The translations under genes were made by a program, and so were the position numbers. Below are positions 18,463 to 26,526 of a DNA stretch of 64,000 nucleotides, piece by piece. This stretch comes from Knoellia locipacati (GTDB lineage Bacteria > Actinomycetota > Actinomycetes > Actinomycetales > Dermatophilaceae), in NCBI RefSeq assembly GCF_007992835.1, contig NZ_BKBA01000003.1:806001-870000 (forward strand), read 5' to 3'. Position 1 is the stretch's first letter. The number at the start of each line of letters is the position of its first letter. The notes beneath the pieces are model-generated. The model was not told where the DNA came from. It saw nothing but the letters and a program-made list of their open reading frames with translations, and did not search any database.

Positions 18463-19918
18463 GGAGCGCCTCCTCCTCGTAGGACAGGTGCGTGAGCAGC
18501 GACTCGGTGAGCTCGTCGACGGCATCGGAGAGGGCGTCGAGGGCGCGTGAGCCGTCGCTGCCGTAGCCGGGGTCACCGACGAGGGCCACGAGCGCGCGGT
18601 CGAGCGCGTCGAGCAGGCCGGCGATGACCTCGTGGTCGTCGTGCAGGCGGGTGATGACCGGCGCGAGGTCCGGGTCGGAGCGCAGCAGGTGGGGGAACAT
18701 GCCACGGTCCTCGTTAGTGTGGTGGCCGGTGACGATCCGGCAGTAGGACTCGCAGTAGGCGCCGAGGGTCCAGTTGTTCTGGCGCATCGTCATCGTGTTG
18801 ATGACCGACCGGGCCGAGCCGACGCTCGTGTGGCCCGCACGGACCTGCCGGACGATGTCGCGGACCTGGTCGAGCTCGGCCCGCAGGTAGTCGTGGACCT
18901 CGACGAGGTGTGCGGGGATGGCGAGCTGCTGCGCGGTGAAGCCCGAGTCGGCCTGTGCCGCAACGGTTGCGGTCCGCTGCGACTGCGAGGCACCGCCCGC
19001 CTCAGGCGCCGCGTCCACGGGTGCGGGCGCACTCTCCCCACCCTCGCGCTCGGCCGCGACGAGCTCGCGGGCCAGCGGGACGACCTCCTCGGCGAACCGC
19101 CGCAGGAAGTCGGGGTCGTCGGTCCCGACGATGAAGGTGCTCATCCCGGCACCCACGGCGAGGTCGGTGAGCTGCTCGGCCCAGTCGGTCGGGGTGCCGC
19201 GCAGGAGCCCCGAGCCGGTGCCGAACTGCCCGAAGACGTTGTAGATGCGCCGGATGTCCTGTGGCGCACGGCCGGCGGCGACGGCGGCCTCGTCGAGCCG
19301 CGCGTTGAGGTCGGGCAGGTCGGCCGGGTCGGCGTAGCCCATGCTCGGCACCCAGCCGTCGGCGAGCTGACCGGTGAGCCGAACCATCCGAGGCTTGTAG
19401 GCGCCGAGCCAGATGGGGATGTCGTGCGCCGGTCGCGGGCCGGGCCGCAGCCCGTGGTCGGAGTAGTGCTCACCCCGGAGCCGTCCGGGCTCCCCCGCCC
19501 AGAAGCCACGCAGGATGGTGATCGCCTCGACGAGGGCGTCGACCGACTCCTTGGGTGACTTGCGTCCGCCACCGGCCGCCTCGATGGCGTCCCAGAACGC
19601 ACCGGCCCCGAGGCCGAGCTCCGCCCGGCCCCCGGTGAGCACGTCGAGGCTCGCGGCCGCCTTGGCGAGCACGACGGGCGGTCGCAGCGGCAGGTTGGCG
19701 ACGTTCGTCGAGAGCCGTACCTGGCTGGTGCGGGCCCCGATGGCCGACAGCAGCGTCCACGTGTCGAGGTGCTTGGCCTGGTAGGGGTGGTCCTGGATGC
19801 TCACGTGCTCGAGGCCGAGGACGTCGGCGAGCTGGGCGAGCTCGAGCACCTCGTGGTGGCGCGCCGCTTCCGGGCTCGGGAAGACGCCGAACTCGAGGTC
19901 GAGACCGTAGTCGGGCAT
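18431..19918 (-). CDS. F420-dependent LLM oxidoreductase fused to hemerythrin-like domain
   Basis: A 495-aa two-domain protein. Residues 1-~295 form a luciferase-like (LLM) F420/flavin oxidoreductase (GLEHVSIQDHPYQ, LSTNVANLPLRPPVVLAKAAASLDVLTGGRAELGLGAG, IPIWLGAYKPRM, each read in parts). A low-complexity linker (~296-335) leads to a hemerythrin-like HHE domain ~345-490, with VEVHDYLRAEL, GHHTNEDRGMFPHL, LHDDHEVIAGLL and HLSYEEEALHDAL supplying the His/Glu ligands of a di-iron site. The combination suggests a redox or oxygen-linked reaction; substrate unknown. First gene of a five-gene operon; GAGGAT lies 6 bp before the ATG. Confidence 0.85.
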   Translation of the reverse strand: MPDYGLDLEFGVFPSPEAARHHEVLELAQLADVLGLEHVSIQDHPYQAKHLDTWTLLSAIGARTSQVRLSTNVANLPLRPPVVLAKAAASLDVLTGGRAELGLGAGAFWDAIEAAGGGRKSPKESVDALVEAITILRGFWAGEPGRLRGEHYSDHGLRPGPRPAHDIPIWLGAYKPRMVRLTGQLADGWVPSMGYADPADLPDLNARLDEAAVAAGRAPQDIRRIYNVFGQFGTGSGLLRGTPTDWAEQLTDLAVGAGMSTFIVGTDDPDFLRRFAEEVVPLARELVAAEREGGESAPAPVDAAPEAGGASQSQRTATVAAQADSGFTAQQLAIPAHLVEVHDYLRAELDQVRDIVRQVRAGHTSVGSARSVINTMTMRQNNWTLGAYCESYCRIVTGHHTNEDRGMFPHLLRSDPDLAPVITRLHDDHEVIAGLLDALDRALVALVGDPGYGSDGSRALDALSDAVDELTESLLTHLSYEEEALHDALATHGFG

Positions 19919-20135
19919 GCACGCATCCTCGCAGGCGGGGACCCGCGTCCTGAAACGTCGTGACCCCCCGAGATCTGACACGTCTGGGCCGTTGACCCGG
20001 CATGGGGGCCGGGCCAGTGTCGAGGCATGGGTCGCCGGGTCGCGGGACCGTGCGGGCCCATCTCACAGCACGGAGGCAGGTAGTCCTCCCACGGCCTCGT
20101 GGCCCTCGCCCGCGCCCTCACACGATGGAGCTCCC

Positions 20136-21242
20136 ATGTCCCTGAGACTGCGCCGGGCAGCGACCGCTGTCGCCGCCCTCACCCTGCCCACCCTCGTCGT
20201 CCTTGCACCGCCGGCCTCGGCCCACGGCAGCCACCACGGCAGCCACAGCACCGTCATCGCGACCGGCCTCAACAACCCACGGCAGCTCTCCTTCTCACCC
20301 GACGGCGACCTCTACATCGCCGAGGCAGGCACCGGCGGCGCCGGGCCGTGCATGGCCGGGCCCGAGGGCGAGACCTGCTTCGGCCTCAGCGGCTCGGTGA
20401 CCAAGGTCCACCGGGGGACGCAGAGCCGGGTGCTCACCGGCCTGCCCTCCCTGGCCTCCAAGGAGGGCGGCGGCGCCATCGGTCCCGCCGACATCCTCGT
20501 CATGGGTTCGAAGAAGTTCGCGCTGAGCATGGGTCTGGGCGCCGACCCGGCCGTCCGCGCGAGCCTGCCCGCCGGCGGACAGAAGCTCGACACCATCCAG
20601 ATCGGCAAGTTCGGCCGCGGCATGCTCACGCTCTCCGACCTCGGGGACTACGAGACGACGGCCAACCCCGACAAGGGCGAGGTCGACTCCAACCCCGTGG
20701 GCCTCGCGGCATACAAGGGCGGGTTCCTCGTGGCGGACGCGGGAGCGAACGCCGTGAACCGCGTGCGTGCCTGGGGAGCCACCTCGACGGTGGCGGTCTT
20801 CCCCGACACGATGGTCGCCGCCCCCGGTGGCGGGATGATGCCCATGCAGGCGGTGCCGACCTCGGTCGCCATCGGTCCTGACGGGGCGATCTACGTCAGC
20901 CAGCTCACCGGCTTCCCGTTCCCCGTCGGCGGTTCGACGATCTGGCGGATCGCTCGCCACTCCTCGACGCCGACGGTCTATGCGACCGGCCTGACCAACG
21001 TCACCGACCTCGCGTTCAAGGGCAACCAGCTGTATGCCGTGCAGATCGCCACGACCGGTCTCCTCACCCCGGGTCTCCCGATGGGGTCGCTGGTCAAGGT
21101 GCCTCGCGGCTCCATGTCGCCGACGGTCGTCGCCGGCAACCTGCCGGCGCCCTACGGACTCGCGATCCGCTCGGGCAAGGCGTACGTCACGACGTGCGCG
21201 GTCTGCCCCGCCGGCGGGTCGGTGGTGACCTTCGGGCTCTGA
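20136..21242 (+). CDS. Exported ScyD/ScyE-like beta-propeller protein
   Basis: A 368-aa secreted protein with a signal peptide (residues 1-~33, ending PPASAHG) and NHL/SMP30-like propeller blades: VIATGLNNPRQLSFSPDGDLYIAE, VPTSVAIGPDGAIYVSQLTGFPFPVGGS and YATGLTNVTDLAF recur at intervals. It resembles the ScyD/ScyE family named from cyanobacterial scytonemin clusters; no scytonemin genes are here. ATG 20136 follows GGAG at 20127-20130. The 217-bp upstream region has AGGTAGTCCTCC at 20079-20090, similar to sites before other genes here. Confidence 0.78.
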   Translation: MSLRLRRAATAVAALTLPTLVVLAPPASAHGSHHGSHSTVIATGLNNPRQLSFSPDGDLYIAEAGTGGAGPCMAGPEGETCFGLSGSVTKVHRGTQSRVLTGLPSLASKEGGGAIGPADILVMGSKKFALSMGLGADPAVRASLPAGGQKLDTIQIGKFGRGMLTLSDLGDYETTANPDKGEVDSNPVGLAAYKGGFLVADAGANAVNRVRAWGATSTVAVFPDTMVAAPGGGMMPMQAVPTSVAIGPDGAIYVSQLTGFPFPVGGSTIWRIARHSSTPTVYATGLTNVTDLAFKGNQLYAVQIATTGLLTPGLPMGSLVKVPRGSMSPTVVAGNLPAPYGLAIRSGKAYVTTCAVCPAGGSVVTFGL

Positions 21243-21275
21243 CCCTCGCGCTGCGACGCAGCGTCACGGAGTGAC

Positions 21276-21312
21276 GACGTCACGGCGGCTCCTCGAGTCG
21301 TCGTGACGTCGC
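21276..21312. terminator. Inverted repeat between convergent genes
   Basis: CGACGTCACG (21276-21285) pairs with CGTGACGTCG (21303-21312) across a 17-nt loop, in the gap between the ScyD/ScyE-like gene and the sortase gene. A smaller GCTGCG/CGCAGC hairpin lies just before it. Probably a bidirectional terminator. Confidence 0.55.
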
Positions 21313-21328
21313 CGTCGTGCTGGTGGGA

Positions 21329-22072
21329 CTACCCGATGAGGTCGGCGTAGACGACGACGTTGTCGACGTGGCTGCCGGTCTCGCCGTCGAGGACGCCACC
21401 ACAGGTGATGAGGCGCAGGGCCGCGCGGTCGACCGGCCCGTAGACCTCCTCGGTGGGGAACTTCGCCTTGGGGTACTGCCCCACGCTCGTCACGCCGAAC
21501 GTCGCGGTCGTGCCGTCCTCGCGCGCCACCTGGATCTTGTCGCCCTTGCGCATGCCGCTCAGCTTGAAGAAGACCGCGGGCTTGCTGCGGTGGGTGACGT
21601 GGGCCGCGATGACGGCCGGCCCGAGCTCGCCGGGGGTGGGACTGCTCGTGAACCATCCGGCGTCGGTCCCGTTGCCGGGGACCTCCATCCGCCGGTCGGC
21701 CTTGAGATCGAGGTCGATGATCGGCGCGCTCACGCCCAGGCCGGGCAGGGTCACCCGGGTGGGACGGGACCGTTCGAGGACCGGGCCCTTCGGAGTCTCG
21801 TATGCCGCACCCGCCGGCGCAGCGCCGTGTCCCGCGTGGGGACTCGCGGCAGCACCGGAGGGGGAGGTCGTGCTCGAGGGGGACGGGGTCGTCGAGGGCG
21901 CCATGCCGCCGTGGCCCTCGTGGCCACCCTGGCCGGCGGCGATCTTGGGAGGCGGCCCGGACTGCTGGGACAGCGCGTAGCCGGTGGCGCCGACCCCGAG
22001 CAGCCCGAAGGCCATGACGGCCGCAGCCGACACCGTGAGGCGCCGGCTGCGGCCCGTGCTGTCGTCAGTCAT
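21329..22072 (-). CDS. Class F sortase
   Basis: A 247-aa membrane-anchored transpeptidase: one N-terminal transmembrane helix (VSAAAVMAFGLLGVGATGYAL), a Ser/Pro/His/Gly-rich linker to residue ~95, then the sortase barrel with catalytic His in AAHVTHRSK and Cys in LITCGG; the expected arginine would be in the final strand region. Short proteins of this kind are class F sortases, common and poorly described in actinobacteria. The gene is 12 bp downstream of a protein with a sorting-like C-terminus, its probable substrate. Confidence 0.85.
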   Translation of the reverse strand: MTDDSTGRSRRLTVSAAAVMAFGLLGVGATGYALSQQSGPPPKIAAGQGGHEGHGGMAPSTTPSPSSTTSPSGAAASPHAGHGAAPAGAAYETPKGPVLERSRPTRVTLPGLGVSAPIIDLDLKADRRMEVPGNGTDAGWFTSSPTPGELGPAVIAAHVTHRSKPAVFFKLSGMRKGDKIQVAREDGTTATFGVTSVGQYPKAKFPTEEVYGPVDRAALRLITCGGVLDGETGSHVDNVVVYADLIG

Positions 22073-22084
22073 GGGAAGGACCGA

Positions 22085-22879
22085 TCAGACCTTGGCCGCC
22101 GCGAGCCGACGACGGTAGAGGAGTGCACCACCGGCAGCGGCGAACGCGGCACCGGCGAGACCGAAGGCTCCACCGGCCTCGACGCCGTCGGTCGTGCCGT
22201 CACCGGTGTCGACACCACCCGAGGGCATCTCGCCCGCGGACGCGCTGGAGACCGTGCCGCAGGTGGCCGGGTTCGTGGCCTCCTCCGGGATGCCGTTGAC
22301 GCCGAGCGACTTCGCGAACGTCGACTCGCCGAGGGCGTCGAGGTCGTACTTGTCGTTGCCGTTGGCGTCGAGACCGTGCTGGACGATGTGGAGGTTCTTG
22401 AGCTTGGCCCCCGCGCCGGCGGGCAGCGCGATCGTGCGGTCGTAGGACAGGTTGCCCTTGGCGTCGGCCTTGGGCATCCGTTCGATGGCCAGACCGCTCT
22501 TGGGGCTGGTGTCGCCGGAGGTGGTGAGCGAGAGGATGACGTCGCCGTACATCGGCAGACCCTCCTCGACGTTGACCTGGCCGTCTCCGTCCTTGTCGGC
22601 CGAGGAGTCGGGGCAGGTGAACTTCTTGTCTCCGCTGAAGGAGCCGTGGAAGTGCTGCGCGTGCGGGGAGTTGGGGGTGAAGCCCGTGCCCTTGATCGAG
22701 ACCTTGAGGTTGTCACCGTCCAGCGTGAGCTTGGCGGTCGAGCTGGACCCGCTGTCGTTGCCCATGGTGTCGGTGAGCTTCATGTTCCAGGAGTCCGCGG
22801 CGTTGGCGCCGGTCGCACCCGCCAGGATGAGGAGGGCCGTACCCGGGAGGGCCAGGGCTGCCTTCGTGGTCATTCGCAT
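22085..22879 (-). CDS. Exported CHRD-like protein with C-terminal sorting-like tail
   Basis: A 264-aa surface protein: signal peptide (residues 1-28, ANAADS), a region with SPHAQHFHGSFSGDKKFTCPD and LKNLHIVQHGLDANGNDKYD resembling CHRD-type beta domains, then MPSGGVDTGDGTTDG, a hydrophobic helix (AFGLAGAAFAAAGGALLY) and a basic end (RRRLAAAKV). This is the layout of a sortase substrate, but a canonical LPxTG is absent; PSGGVDTG is the likely recognition element for the adjacent class F sortase. A second ATG lies two codons later. Confidence 0.75.
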   Translation of the reverse strand: MRMTTKAALALPGTALLILAGATGANAADSWNMKLTDTMGNDSGSSSTAKLTLDGDNLKVSIKGTGFTPNSPHAQHFHGSFSGDKKFTCPDSSADKDGDGQVNVEEGLPMYGDVILSLTTSGDTSPKSGLAIERMPKADAKGNLSYDRTIALPAGAGAKLKNLHIVQHGLDANGNDKYDLDALGESTFAKSLGVNGIPEEATNPATCGTVSSASAGEMPSGGVDTGDGTTDGVEAGGAFGLAGAAFAAAGGALLYRRRLAAAKV

Positions 22880-23248
22880 CGTTGCGCTCCTTCGTCGGTC
22901 CGGACCGGAGGTCGGCCCGGCGAGTTGCTGCATGTGGGGGTTCGCCACCGTGGGGTCGGACGGATTGGTCCGGCCTCGGGCACGGCTGTCCTGGAGAGGC
23001 CCCACCACCGGACGCCACCACACCCTCGTGCTCGAGCTGCCGCACCGACGCCACCACCCGGACCCGTCGACAGCCGACCCCGAGGCGATCCCCTTCTGAG
23101 CACACGGCATACGGGCTCCTGAGGTAGGAGACGGGACCCGACTGAGGTAGGTGCCACGCACGAAATACGGCACCTGACCGATGTGGGCGGCTACCTCACC
23201 CGACGACTGTTGAGGAGTCAGCAACAGCACAGGTCGGAAGGACCAGCC
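22880..23248. promoter_or_regulatory. 369-bp intergenic region with palindromes and AGGTAG repeats
   Basis: This gap separates the divergent sortase-substrate and 50-aa genes. It holds a 12-bp palindrome CGGTCCGGACCG (22896-22907) just upstream of the minus-strand gene, one GTATGCCG-family word (23103-23110), two direct copies of TGAGGTAGG (23120-23128, 23143-23151) with an inverted CTACCTCA (23191-23198), and the inverted repeat AGGTGCC/GGCACCT (23149-23175). Operators for one or more regulators are likely; no gene was recognised in it. Confidence 0.5.
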
Positions 23249-23401
23249 ATGAACACCTCGTTCCTCACCCCCGAAGCCGTCCGGGCCGAGATGCACGCCC
23301 GCTACGGCCAGTTCCCCGAGACGCAGGAGCGTCCCGGGTCCTCGCTCCACGTGATCCGCCGGGTGCGGGCTCGCGTCGACGCCGCCCGCCGCTCTCGCTG
23401 A
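23249..23401 (+). CDS. Small hypothetical protein, 50 aa
   Basis: A 50-aa ORF (MNTSFLTPEAVRAEMHARYG... ending RVDAARRSR), acidic at the front and basic at the C-terminus, with no signal peptide or membrane helix. It has ATG 23249 preceded by GGAAGG, normal codon use and an elaborate upstream region, so it is probably real. It ends 65 bp before the LAL regulator on the same strand, which may be linked to it. Function unknown. Confidence 0.6.
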   Translation: MNTSFLTPEAVRAEMHARYGQFPETQERPGSSLHVIRRVRARVDAARRSR

Positions 23402-23466
23402 GCCGGGTGGCCACCGCAGCGCTGCTCGCCAGCGGGGAGTCGGTGCAGTCGTCGATACTTCGACTC

Positions 23467-26379
23467 ATGACTCCCCCCGTGCGCGAGCTTGTCGGACGCG
23501 ACGCCGACCTCGTCAGGTTCGCCGAGATCCTCGGACTCGACGCGCCCCACGGGGTCGGCGTCGTCGTGTCCGGTGACGCCGGCATCGGCAAGTCCAGCCT
23601 GCTGGCGCGCGTGTCCGCCGACGCCGAGACCGCCGGCTGGGGCGTCGCGTGGGGGCACTGCGTCGGCCAGTCCGGCAGCGGCGTCGCCTACCTCCCCTTC
23701 ACCGAGCTCGTCGGCCGTCTCGAGCTGCTCGAGCCCGAGGCCGTCGAGCAGGTCGTCGCCACCCGCCCCGCCCTCGCCGTGCTCCTGCCCGGACGCCGGG
23801 AGGCCGCGGCCCCCACCTCCTCCCCCGGCCAGGTCGCCGAGGCCGTCCACGCCCTGCTGACCGCCGTCGGCGAGCGCTCGCCACTGCTCGTCGTGCTCGA
23901 GGACGCCCACTGGGCCGACCCCTCATCGCGCGACCTCATGACGCTGCTGCTGACCCGGGGGTTCGCCTCGCCGGTCGCCCTCGTCGTGACCTACCGCTCC
24001 GACGACCTGCACCGACGCCACCCGCTGCACGAGACGCTCGCCGTCTGGGCACGCATCGCCGGCGTCGAGCACGTCGACCTGCAACCGCTGGGCGACAGCG
24101 CCATTCGCGACATCGTCGTGGCCGCGGGCTCGCTCGCACCCGATGACCGCACCACCCGCGAGATCACCCGGCGCGCCGAGGGCAACCCGTTCTTCGCCGA
24201 GGAGCTCGCGGCCAGCACCGTGTCCGGCCAGCCCATCTCGGGGGGCCTGAGCCGCGTCCTCTGGGCCCGCGTCGACCAGCTCTCCGCGCCGACCCAGGAG
24301 GTCGTGCGGACCATGGCCATCGGTGGGCGGACGATCAGCCACGACCTCCTCGTGCGGCTGCTCGACCTCACCGAGCCCGAGCTCGAGGCCGCAGTCGCCG
24401 AGGCCGTCGAGCGGCACGTCATCGAGACCCGCTGGCCGCCCGCCTACGCCTTCCGCCACGCCCTCCTCGCCGAGACGACGACGAGCGACCTCCTCCCGGG
24501 ACAGCGGATCAGGCTGCACCGCGCGTATGCCGGTGCGCTGGCTGCCGATCCGACGCTCGGTCCACCGTCCGAGCTGGCCCGGCACGCGGCCGCCTCGGGA
24601 GACCTGGCGACGGCAGTGCGCGCGGCCCGTGAGGCGGCTCGCTCAGACCTCGCCGTCGGCGGCCCCGCCAACGCGCTGCAGCACCTCGAGGACGCCCTCG
24701 GGTGGCTGCCCGAGGAGAGCGAGGAGCGTGACGAGGTGAGCCTCGAGGCCTCCGATGCCGCCCTCACCGCAGGCGACATCGTCCGCTCGGTGCAGCTGCT
24801 GCGCGACCGCATCGAGCACCCGGGGCCGGCCCAGTCCCCCGTGACCCGCGCCCGCCTGCTCGCGACCTGCGCCAACCGGTGCCGGCTCGTCGACCTCGTC
24901 TTCGCAGAGACCGCGCTCGACATGACCACCGAGGCGATGGCGATCGTCCCGGCCGGGGACAGCGCGGACCGGCTCTTCGTCGTCACGGCCCACATGCAGC
25001 AGCTCGTCGACACCCGCCAGTACACCGAGGCCGCCGCCCTCGGCGAGGAGGCGAGCGCCCTCGCCGCGCGCCTGGACCTGCCCGGGGCGCTGACCGAGAT
25101 CCGCACGGTGATGTCGCGCGTCATCGAGGTCCACGACGACCTCGACGCCCTCGAGCGCCACATCGACGCCCTGCTCGCCGACCTCGGCGACCGCCCTGAC
25201 CCGCTGCGCGTCCGCATCCACCACCAGGCCGCGACGATGCACCACCGGCGGGGCCGCCTCCGGCAGGCCCTCGAGGCCTACGACAAGGGTGCCGCCCTCG
25301 CCGCCGAGCTGCACATCGACTGGGCCCCGTTCGGACTCGACTCGCGTCTCCTCGGTGGGCTCACGGCATACGAGATCGGTGACTGGGACGGCGCAGCCCG
25401 ACGGCTCGACGTCAGCGACCCGCTGCTGCCCCAGCCGGGCCGGTCGTTCTTCGACGCCGCCCTCATGGCGGTGCGGGTCGGACGCGGCGAGACCCTGAAC
25501 GACCACGAGATCGCGGCGGTGCGCGACTGGTGGCACGTCGACGGCTTCGGGATCGTGCAGCTCGTCATGCCCGCAGTGGAGCACTACGGCAACGCCGGCG
25601 ACCTCGCCCGCGCCCTCGACATCGCCGAGGACGCCGTCGGCGAGCTCGAGCGCACGTGGGGGCGCTTCCACGCCGTCGTCCGTCTCGCCGCCCTCGTGGC
25701 CGGGCAGGCCGCCGGCAACGCCCCCCACCTCGACGCGACCCTGCTCCGCCGCGCCGACGCCGACCTCGAGTCGATGACGGCCAAGGTCGACGCCATCGTC
25801 GCCGAGCCGCAGCGAGGCGTACGCGAGCCGACGAGCGAGGTCATCGAGGAGACCAACACCGAGACGTGGGCCTGGGACCGGCGGCTGCGAGCCGAGCTGC
25901 TGCGGCTGCAGTGGCGGGCCGGCCAGGGGTCCCCGCCGCACCCGGAGGCGATGGTCGCCGCCTGGCGCGAGTCGGTCGAGGCGTTCGAGCGCTACGGCCA
26001 CCCCTACGAGACGGCACGCTCGCGCGCCCGGCTGGCCGCGGCGCTCAGGGCTGCCGGCGACACCGCCGCCGCCCGTGACGAGGCCGGACTGGCCCGTGAG
26101 GTCGCGACCCGGCTCGGGGCGGCGCCCCTGCTGCGTGAGCTCGACGAGCTCTCGGCACCGGCCGCCACCACGCCGGACTCACCCGATGCCCTGACCCCGC
26201 GCGAGCAGGAGGTCCTCGAGCTCGTCGCCCGCGGGCTGAGCAACGGCCAGGTCGGTGCGCAGCTGTTCATCTCGACCAAGACGGCGAGCGTCCACGTGTC
26301 CCGGATCCTCGCCAAGCTCGGCGCGTCCTCGCGGACCGAGGCGGCGGCCATCGCCCACGAGCGTCGCCTCATCCGCTGA
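23467..26379 (+). CDS. Large ATP-binding LuxR (LAL) transcriptional regulator
   Basis: A 970-aa LAL regulator. Residues ~5-300 form an AAA-type ATPase (ELVGRDADL; Walker A GDAGIGKSSLL; Walker B LLVVLEDAHWAD), the middle is helical/TPR-like, and the last ~65 residues are a LuxR helix-turn-helix (LTPREQEVLELVARGLSNGQVGAQLFISTKTASVHVSRILAKLG, read in parts). LAL proteins respond to unknown small molecules; targets are not known. ATG 23467 is at the conserved N-terminus; GATACT lies 7 bp before it, so the mRNA may be leaderless. A GTG 60 bp upstream is in frame but unsupported. Confidence 0.88.
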   Translation: MTPPVRELVGRDADLVRFAEILGLDAPHGVGVVVSGDAGIGKSSLLARVSADAETAGWGVAWGHCVGQSGSGVAYLPFTELVGRLELLEPEAVEQVVATRPALAVLLPGRREAAAPTSSPGQVAEAVHALLTAVGERSPLLVVLEDAHWADPSSRDLMTLLLTRGFASPVALVVTYRSDDLHRRHPLHETLAVWARIAGVEHVDLQPLGDSAIRDIVVAAGSLAPDDRTTREITRRAEGNPFFAEELAASTVSGQPISGGLSRVLWARVDQLSAPTQEVVRTMAIGGRTISHDLLVRLLDLTEPELEAAVAEAVERHVIETRWPPAYAFRHALLAETTTSDLLPGQRIRLHRAYAGALAADPTLGPPSELARHAAASGDLATAVRAAREAARSDLAVGGPANALQHLEDALGWLPEESEERDEVSLEASDAALTAGDIVRSVQLLRDRIEHPGPAQSPVTRARLLATCANRCRLVDLVFAETALDMTTEAMAIVPAGDSADRLFVVTAHMQQLVDTRQYTEAAALGEEASALAARLDLPGALTEIRTVMSRVIEVHDDLDALERHIDALLADLGDRPDPLRVRIHHQAATMHHRRGRLRQALEAYDKGAALAAELHIDWAPFGLDSRLLGGLTAYEIGDWDGAARRLDVSDPLLPQPGRSFFDAALMAVRVGRGETLNDHEIAAVRDWWHVDGFGIVQLVMPAVEHYGNAGDLARALDIAEDAVGELERTWGRFHAVVRLAALVAGQAAGNAPHLDATLLRRADADLESMTAKVDAIVAEPQRGVREPTSEVIEETNTETWAWDRRLRAELLRLQWRAGQGSPPHPEAMVAAWRESVEAFERYGHPYETARSRARLAAALRAAGDTAAARDEAGLAREVATRLGAAPLLRELDELSAPAATTPDSPDALTPREQEVLELVARGLSNGQVGAQLFISTKTASVHVSRILAKLGASSRTEAAAIAHERRLIR

Positions 26380-26440
26380 CATCGCCCGTGGAGCAGTCCC
26401 GCGTCGTTCCTCCCTGGCACCCAGCATGTGCCCTCGTGCG

Positions 26441-26489
26441 GGTCGGTCACCTATAGGTGTCCAGGCTGGACACCTATAGGTGACCGACC
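26441..26489. repeat. Long hairpin repeat, copy 2 (likely bidirectional terminator)
   Basis: A perfect 22-bp stem (26441-26462 with 26468-26489) around loop AGGCT, built from two copies of the palindrome GGACACCTATAGGTGTCC/GTCACCTATAGGTG. The stem is nearly the same as that of 4174-4220 while the loop is different. It lies between the convergent LAL regulator and APC permease genes. Confidence 0.85.
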
Positions 26490-26526
26490 CGATCACGCAC
26501 ATGGACGAGGCTCCTCCCGACCCGCC

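Noticed and set aside
20136-21242. Scytonemin-type biosynthesis
   Set aside because: Only ScyD/ScyE-like propeller similarity; no other scytonemin gene nearby.
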